Shown here one piece after another: positions 25,915 through 34,968 of a stretch of 64,000 nucleotides of DNA. The notes below the pieces were generated by a model. The model saw only the letters and a program-made list of their open reading frames with translations. It was not told where the DNA came from and ran no database searches. The translations under genes were made by a program, and so were the position numbers. Origin of the DNA: Amycolatopsis nalaikhensis (GTDB lineage Bacteria; Actinomycetota; Actinomycetes; Mycobacteriales; Pseudonocardiaceae); the NCBI RefSeq assembly GCF_030264295.1, contig NZ_CP127173.1, positions 875,501 through 939,500 on the forward strand, given 5' to 3'. Each line of letters starts with the position of its first letter. The first letter of the stretch is position 1.

Positions 25915-26598
25915 TCAGGGTGCGGTGAGGGTGAGACTGTCGGGGATGGCGTGGAAGGCGTCTTCGACACGGCGGATCAGCTCAGTGCTTCCGCCAGGGC
26001 CTTTCCAGTGTCCGAGCTTCTCGCGAGGGCCTTGTGGTCCGTCGTAGCCGCGGCCGGAGACCCAGTTCTTGGCGGCGCAGCGCCAGGCGGCCAGGGACAG
26101 CTCGCCCAGCAGACGCAGTCGCACGTCGTCACGGCTGTCGAGCCCGAGTTTGGTTTCCAGCTCGTTGACCAGCCTGGTCTGGACGGTGATCGATCGCAGC
26201 AGGCTGCGGTCCCACAACGCCGGGGTGCGGGCTATGAGACCGCGGGTCGCGAGGAATCGCCGGTCCCAGTCGTCGCCGAGGCCTCTGATCGCCGCTACAA
26301 GGGTTTCGCGCAGGAAGTCGAGTACCGGGCCGTGGAGTTCGCGGCCTGCGACCTCGGCGACGTAGGCGTCCCACAGCTCCAGCTCGGCGGCCATGGCGAC
26401 ATCCTCTTTGGACTCGTACATGCGGAAGAAGGTGCGCTTGGAGACCTCCACGGCGTCGACCAGCTGGTCGAGGGTCGTCTCCTGAAAGCCTCGTTCGAGG
26501 AACAGTCGCAGGGCGGTGTCGGCCAATGCCCTGCGTGTGCGCAGCTTCTTGCGCTCCCGCAGCGGCAGGGTGCGCTCGGCCGGCGTCGACGTCGTCAT
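25915..26598 (-). CDS. TetR-family repressor of the adjacent MFS gene
   Basis: The product is 227 aa with an N-terminal TetR HTH (RRALADTALRLFLERGF ... VSKRTFFRMYESKE) and a helical C-terminal ligand domain. It is divergent from the interrupted MFS gene at 26686, with a palindromic operator in the 87-bp gap, the classical arrangement of a drug-efflux pump and its repressor. The ligand is unknown. Because the pump gene is disrupted by an IS element, the repressor probably now controls only itself. Confidence 0.85.
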   Translation of the reverse strand: MTTSTPAERTLPLRERKKLRTRRALADTALRLFLERGFQETTLDQLVDAVEVSKRTFFRMYESKEDVAMAAELELWDAYVAEVAGRELHGPVLDFLRETLVAAIRGLGDDWDRRFLATRGLIARTPALWDRSLLRSITVQTRLVNELETKLGLDSRDDVRLRLLGELSLAAWRCAAKNWVSGRGYDGPQGPREKLGHWKGPGGSTELIRRVEDAFHAIPDSLTLTAP

Positions 26599-26662
26599 CC
26601 ATCCAGTCTAGCGCCCCTGCGCAGCCATTGCCCCTCGACAGCTAGTGCCACTGGAACTACTC

Positions 26663-26677
26663 TGCCACTGAGTGGCA
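26663..26677. promoter_or_regulatory. TetR operator palindrome
   Basis: TGCCACT-G-AGTGGCA is a perfect 7-bp inverted repeat centred between the divergent tetR and MFS genes. A further AGTGCCACT at 26644-26652 pairs with AGTGGCACT 26671-26679, adding a second half-site. Confidence 0.75.
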
Positions 26678-26986
26678 CTTCGTAGATGGGGGTGGAGATG
26701 CAGTTGAACGCGCGGGGGCACACGGGCAGCCGGGCCGTGCTGCTGGTCCTGTTGGCCGCGTCGACGCTGGGGGTGATGGGTGGCGCAGTGATCGTGCCGG
26801 TGCTCGAACTCATCCGCGGAGATTTAGGGGTAAGCGGCACCCTGGCCGGGTTCATCCTGACCGCGCACGGGTTGGCCATCGCTGTGTCGAGCCCGGTGTT
26901 CGGACGGGCCATCGACCGGTGGGGTATCCGGCGCCCGATGATCGGTGGGTTAGTCGTCTACGCGCTCGGCGGTGGTGCCGGGTTAG

Positions 26987-28367
26987 TACTGCAACGACAC
27001 TTCGTGATGGATTGATCCGCGTGTCGGTTAGGCTCTGGTTCGTTGGTCGTGTAGTTGATCTTGTGTGCTGGAGATGGTGACGGACTGGTCGGCGCGTTTC
27101 GCTGCGTTCGCGGGGCGGTTCGCGACGCGGTTTTCCCGGGTGGAGCCCCGGCGGCAAATGGTGTCCTACCTGCGGGGCCTGCTGGCGGAAGCCGAGCGCA
27201 AGAACGGCTGGACCCTGGCCGAGATGGCGGGCGAGGCGGGTCCGCAGGGCATGCAGCGGCTGCTGAACTTCTACGCCTGGGACGCCGAGGGCATGCGTGA
27301 TGACGTGCGTGATGCGGTGGTCGACGTGCTCGGGGACGCCGAACGCGGCGTGTTGATCGCCGATGAGACCGGATTCGTGAAGAAGGGCACGAAATCCGCC
27401 GGCGTGGCGCGCCAGTATTCGGGCACGGCCGGGCGAGTCGAGAATTCGCAGATCGGCGTGTTCTTGGCGTACGCCTCGGATCGGGGACGAGCTTTGATCG
27501 ATCGCGAGTTGTACCTGCCGAAAGAGTGGATCGCGGATCGGGGCCGGTGCGCTGCGGCCGGCATTCCCGACGACGTCGGATTCGCGACCAAGCCCGAGTT
27601 GGCACAACTGATGGTGGAACGCGCGCTCGCCGCGAGAATCCCGTTTGCGTGGTTCACCGCTGATGAAGCCTACGGGCAGGTCGGGCGGCTGCGGCTCTGG
27701 CTGGAAGAACACGATATCGCACATGTACTCGCCGTACCCAAGTCCCAAATGGTGATTTCCATGGATCTGCGGCAACGACGCGCCCGCGCCGTCATCGCGG
27801 AGGTCGAACCGGCCGCCTGGCAACGTCTGTCCTGCGGCGATGGAGCGCACGGGCAACGGATCTACGATTGGGCGGTGGTCGACATCCGGCCTCTACGCCG
27901 ACAAGAAGTCGGCCACTGGCTGCTGGCCCGCCGCTCTGTCAGCGATCCCACCGATATCGCCTATTACATTTGCTTCGGCCCCGCCGGCACCGACATCCGC
28001 GAACTGGTGCGCGTCGCCGGAAGCCGCTGGGCAATCGAAGAAAGTTTCCAAACCGCGAAAAACGAAACAGGACTCGACCACTACCAGGTCCGCCGATACG
28101 AAGCATGGTATCGGCATATCACTCTCTCCATGGCGGCAGCGGCGTTTCTCGTCCTCACTCGAGACGCCGCGAAAAAAGGGGATCCACACCCGGCCTGATA
28201 CCGCTCACCTCCAACGAAATTCGCAGACTGCTCAACCGCGTCACCGCACCGATCCGCCGCACAAGCCAGCATGCGATGCACTGGTCACGATGGCGACGAG
28301 CCAGCCAAGCCCGGGCGCGTGCCAGCCACTACCGACGACGCGGCCATCACGAAGTGTCGTTGCAGTA
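26987..28367 (+). mobile_element. IS701-family insertion sequence
   Basis: The element is 1381 bp with perfect 24-bp terminal inverted repeats (26987-27010 and 28344-28367, beginning TACTGCAACGACAC). It is flanked by a 4-bp target duplication TTAG (26983-26986 and 28368-28371), which fits the YTAR target of the IS701 family. It carries one transposase gene, split by a frameshift. The insertion is inside an MFS gene that is cargo of element 2, so it is younger than that gene. The perfect repeats and duplication suggest a recent insertion. Confidence 0.95.
27065..28198 (+). CDS. IS701-family DDE transposase, frame 1 part
   Basis: The product is 377 aa from GTG 27065 (or ATG 27074). The DDE catalytic triad appears in VLIADETGFVKKG, WFTADEAYGQ and WAIEESFQTAKNETGLD, with the YREK-like region before the last Glu. 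The frame ends at TGA 28196-28198, but the family-typical C-terminus (LIPLTSNEIRRLLNRV ... HWSRWRRASQARARASHY) continues in the -1 frame to 28371. The switch falls at an A6G4 run (28171-28180), so it is either programmed or transcriptional slippage, or a disabling mutation. Whether the element is active is therefore uncertain. Confidence 0.85.
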   Translation: MLEMVTDWSARFAAFAGRFATRFSRVEPRRQMVSYLRGLLAEAERKNGWTLAEMAGEAGPQGMQRLLNFYAWDAEGMRDDVRDAVVDVLGDAERGVLIADETGFVKKGTKSAGVARQYSGTAGRVENSQIGVFLAYASDRGRALIDRELYLPKEWIADRGRCAAAGIPDDVGFATKPELAQLMVERALAARIPFAWFTADEAYGQVGRLRLWLEEHDIAHVLAVPKSQMVISMDLRQRRARAVIAEVEPAAWQRLSCGDGAHGQRIYDWAVVDIRPLRRQEVGHWLLARRSVSDPTDIAYYICFGPAGTDIRELVRVAGSRWAIEESFQTAKNETGLDHYQVRRYEAWYRHITLSMAAAAFLVLTRDAAKKGDPHPA

Positions 28368-29399
28368 TTAGTTGTCACTTCCTACCCGACGCTGATTGTC
28401 AGCCGGCTGGTGTTCGGGGTCGGTGCGGCGGCGGTGTTCACGGGCACCACCGTCGCCATGCTCGCCTTCTACCGTGGAGCGGAGCGCGACCGGGTGATGG
28501 GCTGGCGCTCGACGGCGACCAGCGTGGGCGGCCTGGTCTGGCCCTTGCTGGGCGGAGTGCTCGGCGGGCTGACCTGGCACGCCACATTCGCGGTCTACCT
28601 GATCGGCCTTCCGCTCGCGCTGCTGGCGGTGTGGTCGCTGCCGGACACGACCGAGCGGCCACGGGATGCCCAGGCGGCCGGGATGATCGGGATGTTGCGC
28701 CGACGGCCGGCGCTGCTGGGCTGGTACGGCTTGTGGATCGTGATCGCGGTGCAGATGTACGTGCTGGCCATCTTCTTGCCGCAGCGGCTGGCGCAGATCG
28801 GGATCCGGGCGCCGGTGCTGGTGTCGCTCTACGCGGTGGTGGGCGCGGCGATCACCACCAGCCTGGTCGGCCTGGTCTACGGCCGGCTGCGGGCGCGGCT
28901 GAGCTACGCGGCGCTGCTGCGTACCGCCCTGACCACCGCGCTGGCCGGGTTCCTGATCTACGCCACCGTCACCCAGCCGGTCGTCCTGCTGCTGGCGCCC
29001 GCACTGTTCGGCATCGGCAACGGGATCCTGTTCCCGGTAGCGACCGTCTTGGTCGACCAGGCGGCCGGCGCCGACTACCGCAGCCGCGCCGCCTCGCTGT
29101 CGGGCACCGCGATCTTCGCCGGCCAATTCCTTTCACCGCTGCTGTTCGGCCCCCTGATCGAGGCGACCTCGACCACCACCGGCTTCCTGGTGGCCGGCGC
29201 GGTATCGGCGATCCTGCTGGCAGTCGTACTCGCCCGGCGGATCGGCGCGGACACCGAGGACGACGCAGGCCACCGCGGCGAAGCTCAGCAGGACGCCGAG
29301 GTGGGAGTGTCTCGGGACACCACCTAGCCACAGGCCTCGACACCTGGACCAGCGGACCGCATCAGTACGGTGGGGTGTCATCGACGAAAGGGGCGCGGC

Positions 29400-29813
29400 G
29401 TGGGCGAGCAGATGCAGATCGGTGAGGTGGCCGAGCGCACCGGGCTGTCGCTGCGCACCATCCGCTACTACGAAGAAGTCGGCCTAGTCGTGCCCAGCGC
29501 ACGCAGCCAAGGCGGGTTCCGCCTCTACATCGAACCCGATGTTGAGCGGCTGCTGCTGATCAAGCGCATGAAACCGCTCGGGTTCCAATTGGACGAGATG
29601 CGTGAACTGCTGGCCATCCTCGACCCGCTGCCGGACGACGCACCGCTGGACGACCCGGCCGCACGGCTGAAGCAGTACAGCGCCACGGCCGAACAAGCAT
29701 GCGAGGAACTGCGGGCCAAGCTGCGGGTCGCCGAGGAGTTCGCCGCGCTACTGCACACCCAGCTCATCACCCATCGACGGCAGACCGGCTCGGCCCTGCC
29801 GCAGTCTCCCTAA
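29400..29813 (+). CDS. MerR-family regulator
   Basis: The product is 137 aa from GTG 29400 (or ATG 29412, MQIGEVAERTGLS). A standard MerR winged helix (LSLRTIRYYEEVGLVVPSARSQGGFRLY) is followed by a coiled coil. No cysteines occur in the metal-binding positions, so it senses something other than a soft metal, or acts via an organic ligand. It follows the disrupted MFS gene on the same strand and precedes the SulP gene. No inverted repeat with a long spacer was identified upstream. Confidence 0.82.
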   Translation: MGEQMQIGEVAERTGLSLRTIRYYEEVGLVVPSARSQGGFRLYIEPDVERLLLIKRMKPLGFQLDEMRELLAILDPLPDDAPLDDPAARLKQYSATAEQACEELRAKLRVAEEFAALLHTQLITHRRQTGSALPQSP

Positions 29814-30193
29814 ACCGCTCGGCCGCACCCGCGACCGGTCCATGATCGTGATCTCGACCTCACTTCACGGTAGCGGTGACACACGCCGAACAACTCTGCC
29901 CTAACGTAAGAGTCGAGTTGCGGTAGCTCGCGGCCCGCCCAGGCCAAGTAGCGAGCGCCGTTCGAGGCGGCACTCGAATACGCCGCCACCCAGGGGCAGT
30001 GCCGCTCCTGGTACCCCTCAGTCCTCGTCACGGCATCGACAGGCAGCAGGCTGTTTGCTTGTCGGCGTGCCGTGGCCCGCCCTGCGCCGGGAACAGCTCG
30101 GCGCCGAACACGTCAGGTTGTCGCGTGCCCTCATCCTCGTCGTTGTCGTTGCCCCGTGCGCGGTGGACCAGGCCGTCGTGGCTGTCACCGAAG
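29814..30193. other. Gap before SulP gene
   Basis: About 380 bases without a convincing gene. The SulP frame is open here from 29999, but its translation is Ser/Arg/Cys-rich and unlike the family's N-terminus. It may hold the promoter of the SulP gene. Confidence 0.4.
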
Positions 30194-31627
30194 GTGGCCC
30201 GCACGGAGATCCTGGCCGGCCTGGTGGTCGCACTGGCGCTGATCCCAGAGGCGATCTCGTTCTCGATCATCGCCGGGGTGGACCCCAGCATCGGGCTGTT
30301 CGCCTCGTTCACCATGGCCGTGGTGATCTCGATCGTCGGAGGCCGGCCAGCGATGATCTCGGCGGCCACCGGCGCGATCGCGCTCGTGGTCGCCCCGCTG
30401 GCCCGGGAGCACGGGCTGAGCTACCTGATCGCGGCGGTGATCCTGGGCGGGCTGTTCCAGATCGTGCTCGGCGCGCTCGGGATCGCCCGGCTGATGCGGT
30501 TCGTGCCACGCAGCGTGATGGTCGGGTTCGTCAACGCACTGGCCATCCTGATCTTCATGGCGCAGGTCCCCGAACTGATCGACGTGCCGTGGCCGGTCTA
30601 CCCGCTGTTCGCCGGCGGCCTGGTGCTCATGCTGGTGTTCCCCCGGCTGACCAAGGCGATCCCGGCGCCGTTGGTGTCGATCGTGGCGCTCACCGCACTG
30701 ACCATCGCCGCCGGGATCGCCGTGCCCACCGTCGGCGACAAGGGCGCCCTGCCCACCTCATTGCCGGTGCCCGGCCTGCCGCAGGTGCCGTTCACCCTCG
30801 ACACCCTCACCCTGCTCGCGCCCTACGCGCTCGCGTTCGCCCTGGTCGGGTTGATGGAGTCGCTGATGACCGCGAAGCTGGTCGACGACATCACCGACAC
30901 CCACTCCAACAAGACCCGCGAGTCCATCGGCCAGGGCATCGCCAACATCGTCACCGGCTTATTCGGCGGCATGGGCGGCTGCGCGATGATCGGCCAGACC
31001 ATGATCAACGTCAAGACCGCCGGCGCCCGGACACGACTGTCGACGTTCCTGGCCGGGGTGTTCCTGATGGTGCTGTGCATCGCCTTCGGGCCGCTGGTCT
31101 CCGACATCCCGATGGCCGCGCTGGTGGCGGTCATGGTGCTGGTCGCGTTCGGCACCTTCGACTGGCACAGCATCGCGCCCGCCACGCTCAAGCGGATGCC
31201 GACCGGCGAGATCACCGTCATGGTCATCACCGTGGCCGTCGTGGTGGCCAGCGACAACCTGGCCATCGGCGTGATCGTCGGCACGATCACCGGCCTGATC
31301 ATCTTCGCCCGCCGGGTCGCGCATCTGGTCAACGTCACCGCCGCGGTCGACCCTGACGGAACCCAGGTCGTCTACGCCGTCACCGGCGAGCTGTTCTTCG
31401 CTTCCAGCAATGATCTGGTCTACCAGTTCAACTACACCGGCGATCCGGACAAGGTCGTCATCGACCTGACCGACGCCCACATCTGGGACGCCTCCACCGT
31501 CGCCGCACTCGATGCGATCACCACCAAGTACGAGGCACGCGGCAAGAGTGTCGAGATCGTCGGCCTCAACGAACACAGCGCCACCATGCACGGCAGGCTC
31601 ACCGGCGAGCTCGCCGCCAACCACTGA
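30194..31627 (+). CDS. SulP-family anion transporter with STAS domain
   Basis: The product is 477 aa from GTG 30194 (VARTEILAGLVVALALIPEA), the start chosen by similarity to the family's usual N-terminus. It has about 10-12 membrane helices with SFSIIAGVDPSIGLFASF and SAATGAIALVVAP (the SulP signature region), then MESLMTAKLVDDITDT, and a C-terminal STAS domain (VYAVTGELFFASSNDL ... VIDLTDAHIWDASTVAALD). The compact size fits the BicA-like bacterial SulP proteins that carry bicarbonate or sulfate, often with Na+. The substrate cannot be fixed from sequence. It is cargo of element 2. Confidence 0.88.
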   Translation: MARTEILAGLVVALALIPEAISFSIIAGVDPSIGLFASFTMAVVISIVGGRPAMISAATGAIALVVAPLAREHGLSYLIAAVILGGLFQIVLGALGIARLMRFVPRSVMVGFVNALAILIFMAQVPELIDVPWPVYPLFAGGLVLMLVFPRLTKAIPAPLVSIVALTALTIAAGIAVPTVGDKGALPTSLPVPGLPQVPFTLDTLTLLAPYALAFALVGLMESLMTAKLVDDITDTHSNKTRESIGQGIANIVTGLFGGMGGCAMIGQTMINVKTAGARTRLSTFLAGVFLMVLCIAFGPLVSDIPMAALVAVMVLVAFGTFDWHSIAPATLKRMPTGEITVMVITVAVVVASDNLAIGVIVGTITGLIIFARRVAHLVNVTAAVDPDGTQVVYAVTGELFFASSNDLVYQFNYTGDPDKVVIDLTDAHIWDASTVAALDAITTKYEARGKSVEIVGLNEHSATMHGRLTGELAANH

Positions 31628-31723
31628 CAACATGCACCTCGCGTGAGCGGCGGCCGTCACGGGCCGCCGCTCACGCGTGTTCCGTGGCGGAACGACCGCA
31701 CTGTCGTCGTCGCTGTCAGCGCT

Positions 31724-32326
31724 TCAGCGCCGGAACAGGGTGTCCAGGTGGTAGCGGAGCACTGTCATCGCACCGTCCACATCATATTGTCCTATAAGGA
31801 CACTGTTGCCCAGGCCATGGCTGAGTGTCACCAGACGTGCCGCCTCCACCGAGACGTCCACGCCTGCGGCCACCTGCCCGTCGGCCTGCGCTTGCCGCAG
31901 TGCGTCGGCGAGTTGCTGTTGAAGATCATCCACGTTGGCGATAAAGGGCTCCGCCATCAGACTGGGGTCAGTCATCGCCAGTACTGCGTACGAGGTGCCG
32001 ACCAGATGGAAGGTCCGGCTCTGCTCGTCGGTGGGCAGTGCTTCGGCCAGGAATGCCTCGACGAAGGCCCGCGGCGGCACCGGGCTCGGTAGCTCAGCCA
32101 AGCGCGCTGCCCACCGCTGACGACTCTGCTGCTCCAGGTGTCGCAGCGCGCCCAGCAGCAGCTGTTCCTTGGTTTCGAAGTAGTACTGGACCAGCCGCAG
32201 CGACACCCCCGATTCGGCGGCCACCGCGCGCATCGTGACCGCGTGCAACCCCTCCCGGGCGGCGACCCGAACCAGAGCCTCGGCGATGTGGGCGCGACGT
32301 TCCGCGTGATCGACAGTCCTCGGCAC
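31724..32326 (-). CDS. TetR-family repressor of the DHA2 efflux gene
   Basis: The product is 200 aa from GTG 32326 (PRTVDHAERRAHIAEAL). The HTH is VTMRAVAAESGVSLRLVQYYFETKEQLL, and the remainder is an all-helical ligand and dimerisation domain. Longer frames upstream run through the operator region and are not protein-like. It is divergent from a DHA2-type drug exporter, with a pair of GATAC-type repeats in the 100-bp gap, so it most likely represses that exporter and itself until a drug binds. Confidence 0.87.
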   Translation of the reverse strand: MPRTVDHAERRAHIAEALVRVAAREGLHAVTMRAVAAESGVSLRLVQYYFETKEQLLLGALRHLEQQSRQRWAARLAELPSPVPPRAFVEAFLAEALPTDEQSRTFHLVGTSYAVLAMTDPSLMAEPFIANVDDLQQQLADALRQAQADGQVAAGVDVSVEAARLVTLSHGLGNSVLIGQYDVDGAMTVLRYHLDTLFRR

Positions 32327-32357
32327 CAGGCGCCCTCCCTCTCGTTCGCCGCTATCG

Positions 32358-32389
32358 TGATACAAGCGTATATGATACAACGGTATCAT
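32358..32389. promoter_or_regulatory. Double TetR operator
   Basis: ATGATAC-AACG-GTATCAT (32372-32389) is a perfect 7-bp inverted repeat. Just upstream TGATAC-AAGC-GTATA (32358-32372) is an imperfect second copy, giving two tandem sites. They lie between the divergent tetR and DHA2 genes and are AT-rich, as expected of a promoter-operator overlap. Confidence 0.8.
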
Positions 32390-32426
32390 TAAGCGCAGGT
32401 GCAGACACATCGAGTCTGGAGGTGCT

Positions 32427-33872
32427 GTGGGGTATCGCGACGCCCAAGCCGTCGATCCGACGTTACGGACGGCCGGACGGCACGGGCCGCAGGTGGTTCT
32501 GGCGCTGGCCTGCGTGGCGCAGTTCATGGTCGTGCTCGACATCTCCGTGGTGAACGTCGCCCTGCCGTCCATCCAGCGGTCGCTCGGTTTCGACGAGACG
32601 AGTCAGCAATGGGTGGTCAACGCCTACGCGCTGACGTTCGCCGGGCTGCTCCTGCTCGGTGGGCGCCTGGCCGATCTCTACGGCCGCCGACGGGTCTTCC
32701 TCACTGGGCTCGCGCTGTTCTCCGGCGCGAGCCTGGCAGGTGGCCTGGCCGACACGGCCGGGTTACTCATTGCCGCCCGCGCGGTCCAGGGTCTGGGCGC
32801 GGCCATCCTCGCCCCGGCCACGCTGACCGTCCTCACCAGCACCTTTCCCGAAGGCACCCGGCGCACCCGCGCGCTGGCGATGTGGACCGCGGTAGGGGTC
32901 GCGGGCGGCACGGCAGGCAACCTCCTCGGTGGCGTGCTCACCGAGTACCTGTCCTGGCGGTCGATCCTGCTGATCAACGTCCCGATCGGTGCGGTAGCCA
33001 TCGTGCTGGCGCTGCGTTACATCACCGGGCACGACCGTCCGACGGCGCGACCACGGCTCGACGTGGCCGGTGCGATCCTGGCCACGCTGGGCCTGACCGC
33101 GCTGACCTACGGCATCGCACAGTCCCACGCCGAGGGTTGGGGCGCCCCGGTGACGGTCGTGAGCATGCTGGCCGGGGTCGTGGCCCTGACGGGGTTCGTC
33201 GTGGTCGAGGCGCGCTTCGCCCCGGTCCCGGTCATTCCGCTGCGCCTGTTCCGGGCGCGGGCGATCAGCCTTGGCAACGTGGTGATGCTGCTGGCCGGGG
33301 CCTGTCTCAACCCGATGTGGTTCTTTCTAACCCTGTCCATGCAGAACGTCCTGCACTACAGCCCACTGCAGACCGGTCTCGGGTTCCTCCCGCACACCGT
33401 GGTCACCATCGTGATCGCCGCTCGCGTCACCCCATGGCTGATGCGGCGCGTCGACAGCCGGACCCTGATCGCGATCGGCGCCCTGCTCACCGCCGCCGGG
33501 TTCGTCTGGCAGAGCCAGCTGACGCCGGACAGCGGGTACCTGTCCGGGATCCTGGGGCCGGCAATCGTGTTCTCCATCGGCGGCGGTCTGCTCAACACAC
33601 CGATCACCACCACCGTCACCTCCGGTGTCCACACCTCGGACGCCGGTGCCGCGTCCGGTCTGATGAACACCACCAAGCAGGTCGGCGGCGCGCTCGGCCT
33701 GGCCATCCTGGTCACCGTCACCAGCAGCCACACCGCCACCCCAGAGGCGCTTGCCACCGCCTACAGCCGCGCGTTCGTGGTGATCGCGGCACTGATGGTG
33801 GTCGTCGCCTCGCTGGCGTGCATCCTGCCGTCCCAGCGCGACGAACGCCGATCACCCGAGCCGACGCGCTGA
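32427..33872 (+). CDS. DHA2-family (EmrB/QacA-type) drug exporter
   Basis: The product is 481 aa from GTG 32427, which has GGAGG just upstream. Family motifs are LDISVVNVALPSIQ in the first helix (motif D1), GGRLADLYGRRR (motif A), and a GVAGGTAGNLLGG segment (motif C region). About 14 membrane helices are expected from hydrophobicity, as usual for proton-driven DHA2 pumps of drugs and quaternary compounds. The divergent TetR and its two operators indicate drug-inducible expression. The substrate is unknown. Confidence 0.9.
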   Translation: MGYRDAQAVDPTLRTAGRHGPQVVLALACVAQFMVVLDISVVNVALPSIQRSLGFDETSQQWVVNAYALTFAGLLLLGGRLADLYGRRRVFLTGLALFSGASLAGGLADTAGLLIAARAVQGLGAAILAPATLTVLTSTFPEGTRRTRALAMWTAVGVAGGTAGNLLGGVLTEYLSWRSILLINVPIGAVAIVLALRYITGHDRPTARPRLDVAGAILATLGLTALTYGIAQSHAEGWGAPVTVVSMLAGVVALTGFVVVEARFAPVPVIPLRLFRARAISLGNVVMLLAGACLNPMWFFLTLSMQNVLHYSPLQTGLGFLPHTVVTIVIAARVTPWLMRRVDSRTLIAIGALLTAAGFVWQSQLTPDSGYLSGILGPAIVFSIGGGLLNTPITTTVTSGVHTSDAGAASGLMNTTKQVGGALGLAILVTVTSSHTATPEALATAYSRAFVVIAALMVVVASLACILPSQRDERRSPEPTR

Positions 33873-33887
33873 AGACCATGGGATCGG

Positions 33888-34523
33888 CTAACCCACAGGT
33901 GCGGTGAGGCTGCGGTGGAGGTGGTAGCGCTTGCCGCCGAGCGGCTGTACTCCAGGAGTGTTGGCGAAAAGGTCGTGCAGGTCGTCGTGCGCGCCACTCG
34001 CCGCAGCTTCACCGTGCGCCTCCTGGGAAGTCCACTCGGTGTAGTTGAGCATCCAGCCGCCGTCGAGGCTGAGATGGAAGTGCGCGGAGATCGCCCCCGG
34101 ATGGCCATCGTCCTCGGGCAGCGCGGCGATCAGCGAGTCGACGAACCGGCGCTGCCGCTCCGGACCGTCCACTGTGAACAACGCGGTCACAAGGCAACCC
34201 GGCACGCGGGTCTCCTCCGGCGTAGTCAGGCTGCGATACACCCGGTAGGCGATCGGCTCCGCGCCCAGGGTCCGCAAGCCGGGCAGGTCGGCAGAGGGGC
34301 GCTCGGACGTGCACTGGATATATGCCAGCACGTTCGCGCCGTCGGTACTCAGAAAGCAGTTCAGCGACACCACGTCCGCAGGCCAGGGCTCGCGTTGCCA
34401 GTCGATGCACAGTTGCTCGGCGACCGTGCGTTGCACCCGCTCGTCGGTCACGTCAAGGGAAGCGACCAGAACGGTAGGGGCGTCGGGTCGGTCGACGACT
34501 GGGAACGGCACTGCCACGGGCAT
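33888..34523 (-). CDS. Antibiotic biosynthesis monooxygenase-like protein
   Basis: The product is 211 aa with two tandem dimeric alpha/beta-barrel (ABM-like) domains, each with a strand such as VLAYIQCTSER or WMLNYTEWTSQEAH. Such small cofactor-free proteins oxidise or bind polyketide-like aromatic compounds, or act as heme-degrading or stress proteins. It is convergent with the DHA2 exporter gene. The specific substrate is unknown. Confidence 0.75.
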   Translation of the reverse strand: MPVAVPFPVVDRPDAPTVLVASLDVTDERVQRTVAEQLCIDWQREPWPADVVSLNCFLSTDGANVLAYIQCTSERPSADLPGLRTLGAEPIAYRVYRSLTTPEETRVPGCLVTALFTVDGPERQRRFVDSLIAALPEDDGHPGAISAHFHLSLDGGWMLNYTEWTSQEAHGEAAASGAHDDLHDLFANTPGVQPLGGKRYHLHRSLTAPVG

Positions 34524-34550
34524 CTCCTCGTCATCAGGTGCAGTCAGGTC

Positions 34551-34769
34551 CTATCCGATACCGGACGATCCGGACAGGGCAACGGAATTTCCGGCTACCT
34601 GTGCCCTCACCACCTGCCGCCTCCTGGCCGCACGGGCAGCGAGCACCGCCACCAGCCCGATCAGCACCCACACCGGGACCGCCACGTCCACCAGGAGCGC
34701 ATCCGCCACCAGGGACCGTTCAGGCGACGGCAGAGCGCCGCCTGCGCTTGCCCTCTGGCGGACGGTCAA
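34551..34769 (-). CDS. Possible small single-pass membrane protein
   Basis: A 72-aa frame with a hydrophobic helix (PVWVLIGLVAVLAARAA) flanked by Arg residues. It lies just upstream of the monooxygenase-like gene on the same strand with a 27-bp gap, so it may be co-transcribed. There is no known family. It could also be a chance frame or the remains of a larger gene. Confidence 0.35.
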   Translation of the reverse strand: MTVRQRASAGGALPSPERSLVADALLVDVAVPVWVLIGLVAVLAARAARRRQVVRAQVAGNSVALSGSSGIG

Positions 34770-34963
34770 TCTGCAGGAGCAGGGGCTCCAGCGACGCGGA
34801 GTATCGAGGCCCTCCTACGACGTAAGATCATCTCGTGATCTTCGTCATGAGAATCGCACGAAAACGAGACACATGACGGCCCAGCAAGGATCCGGCACCA
34901 TCCGCTGCCGCGCCGCTGGACCAGGACACGAACCAATGTAGACACGGCGACTGCGGCCAGAAT

Positions 34964-34968
34964 CTGTC
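34964..34968 (+). repeat. Right core of element 2 (CTGTC)
   Basis: This is the second copy of the element 2 core. The sequence to its right continues the split gene in frame; element 3 begins only 101 bp further. Confidence 0.65.

Larger units (their letters stand above)
26686..29327 (+). pseudogene. MFS transporter gene interrupted by IS701-family element
   Basis: The 5' part (26686-26986) encodes the first three membrane helices of an MFS exporter with GRAIDRWGIRRPM (motif A). The 3' part (28372-29327) encodes the remaining helices, from VVTSYPTLIVSRLVFGVG to a hydrophilic tail. Removing the IS and one TTAG copy restores the frame exactly (ggg tta gtt gtc act tcc). The intact protein would be about 420 aa. 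The gene is controlled by the divergent TetR gene. As it stands, both halves are non-functional; the 5' half stops shortly inside the IS. Confidence 0.9.
19756..34968 (+). mobile_element. Tn554-like element 2 with efflux and SulP cargo
   Basis: The insert lies between CTGTC at 19756-19760 and CTGTC at 34964-34968, 15,208 bp counting one core, inside the Cys-motif codons of the PAPS-family gene. It has the same layout as element 1: recombinases A, B and C and a D protein just inside the left end, then cargo (TetR with an MFS gene split by an IS701-family element, MerR, SulP, TetR-DHA2 efflux pair, monooxygenase-like gene). GTGTCT occurs about 18-19 bp inside both cores in inverted orientation and could be a binding site. 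Excision at the core gives cgc cac tgt ccg tac, i.e. RHCPY. Confidence 0.85.
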
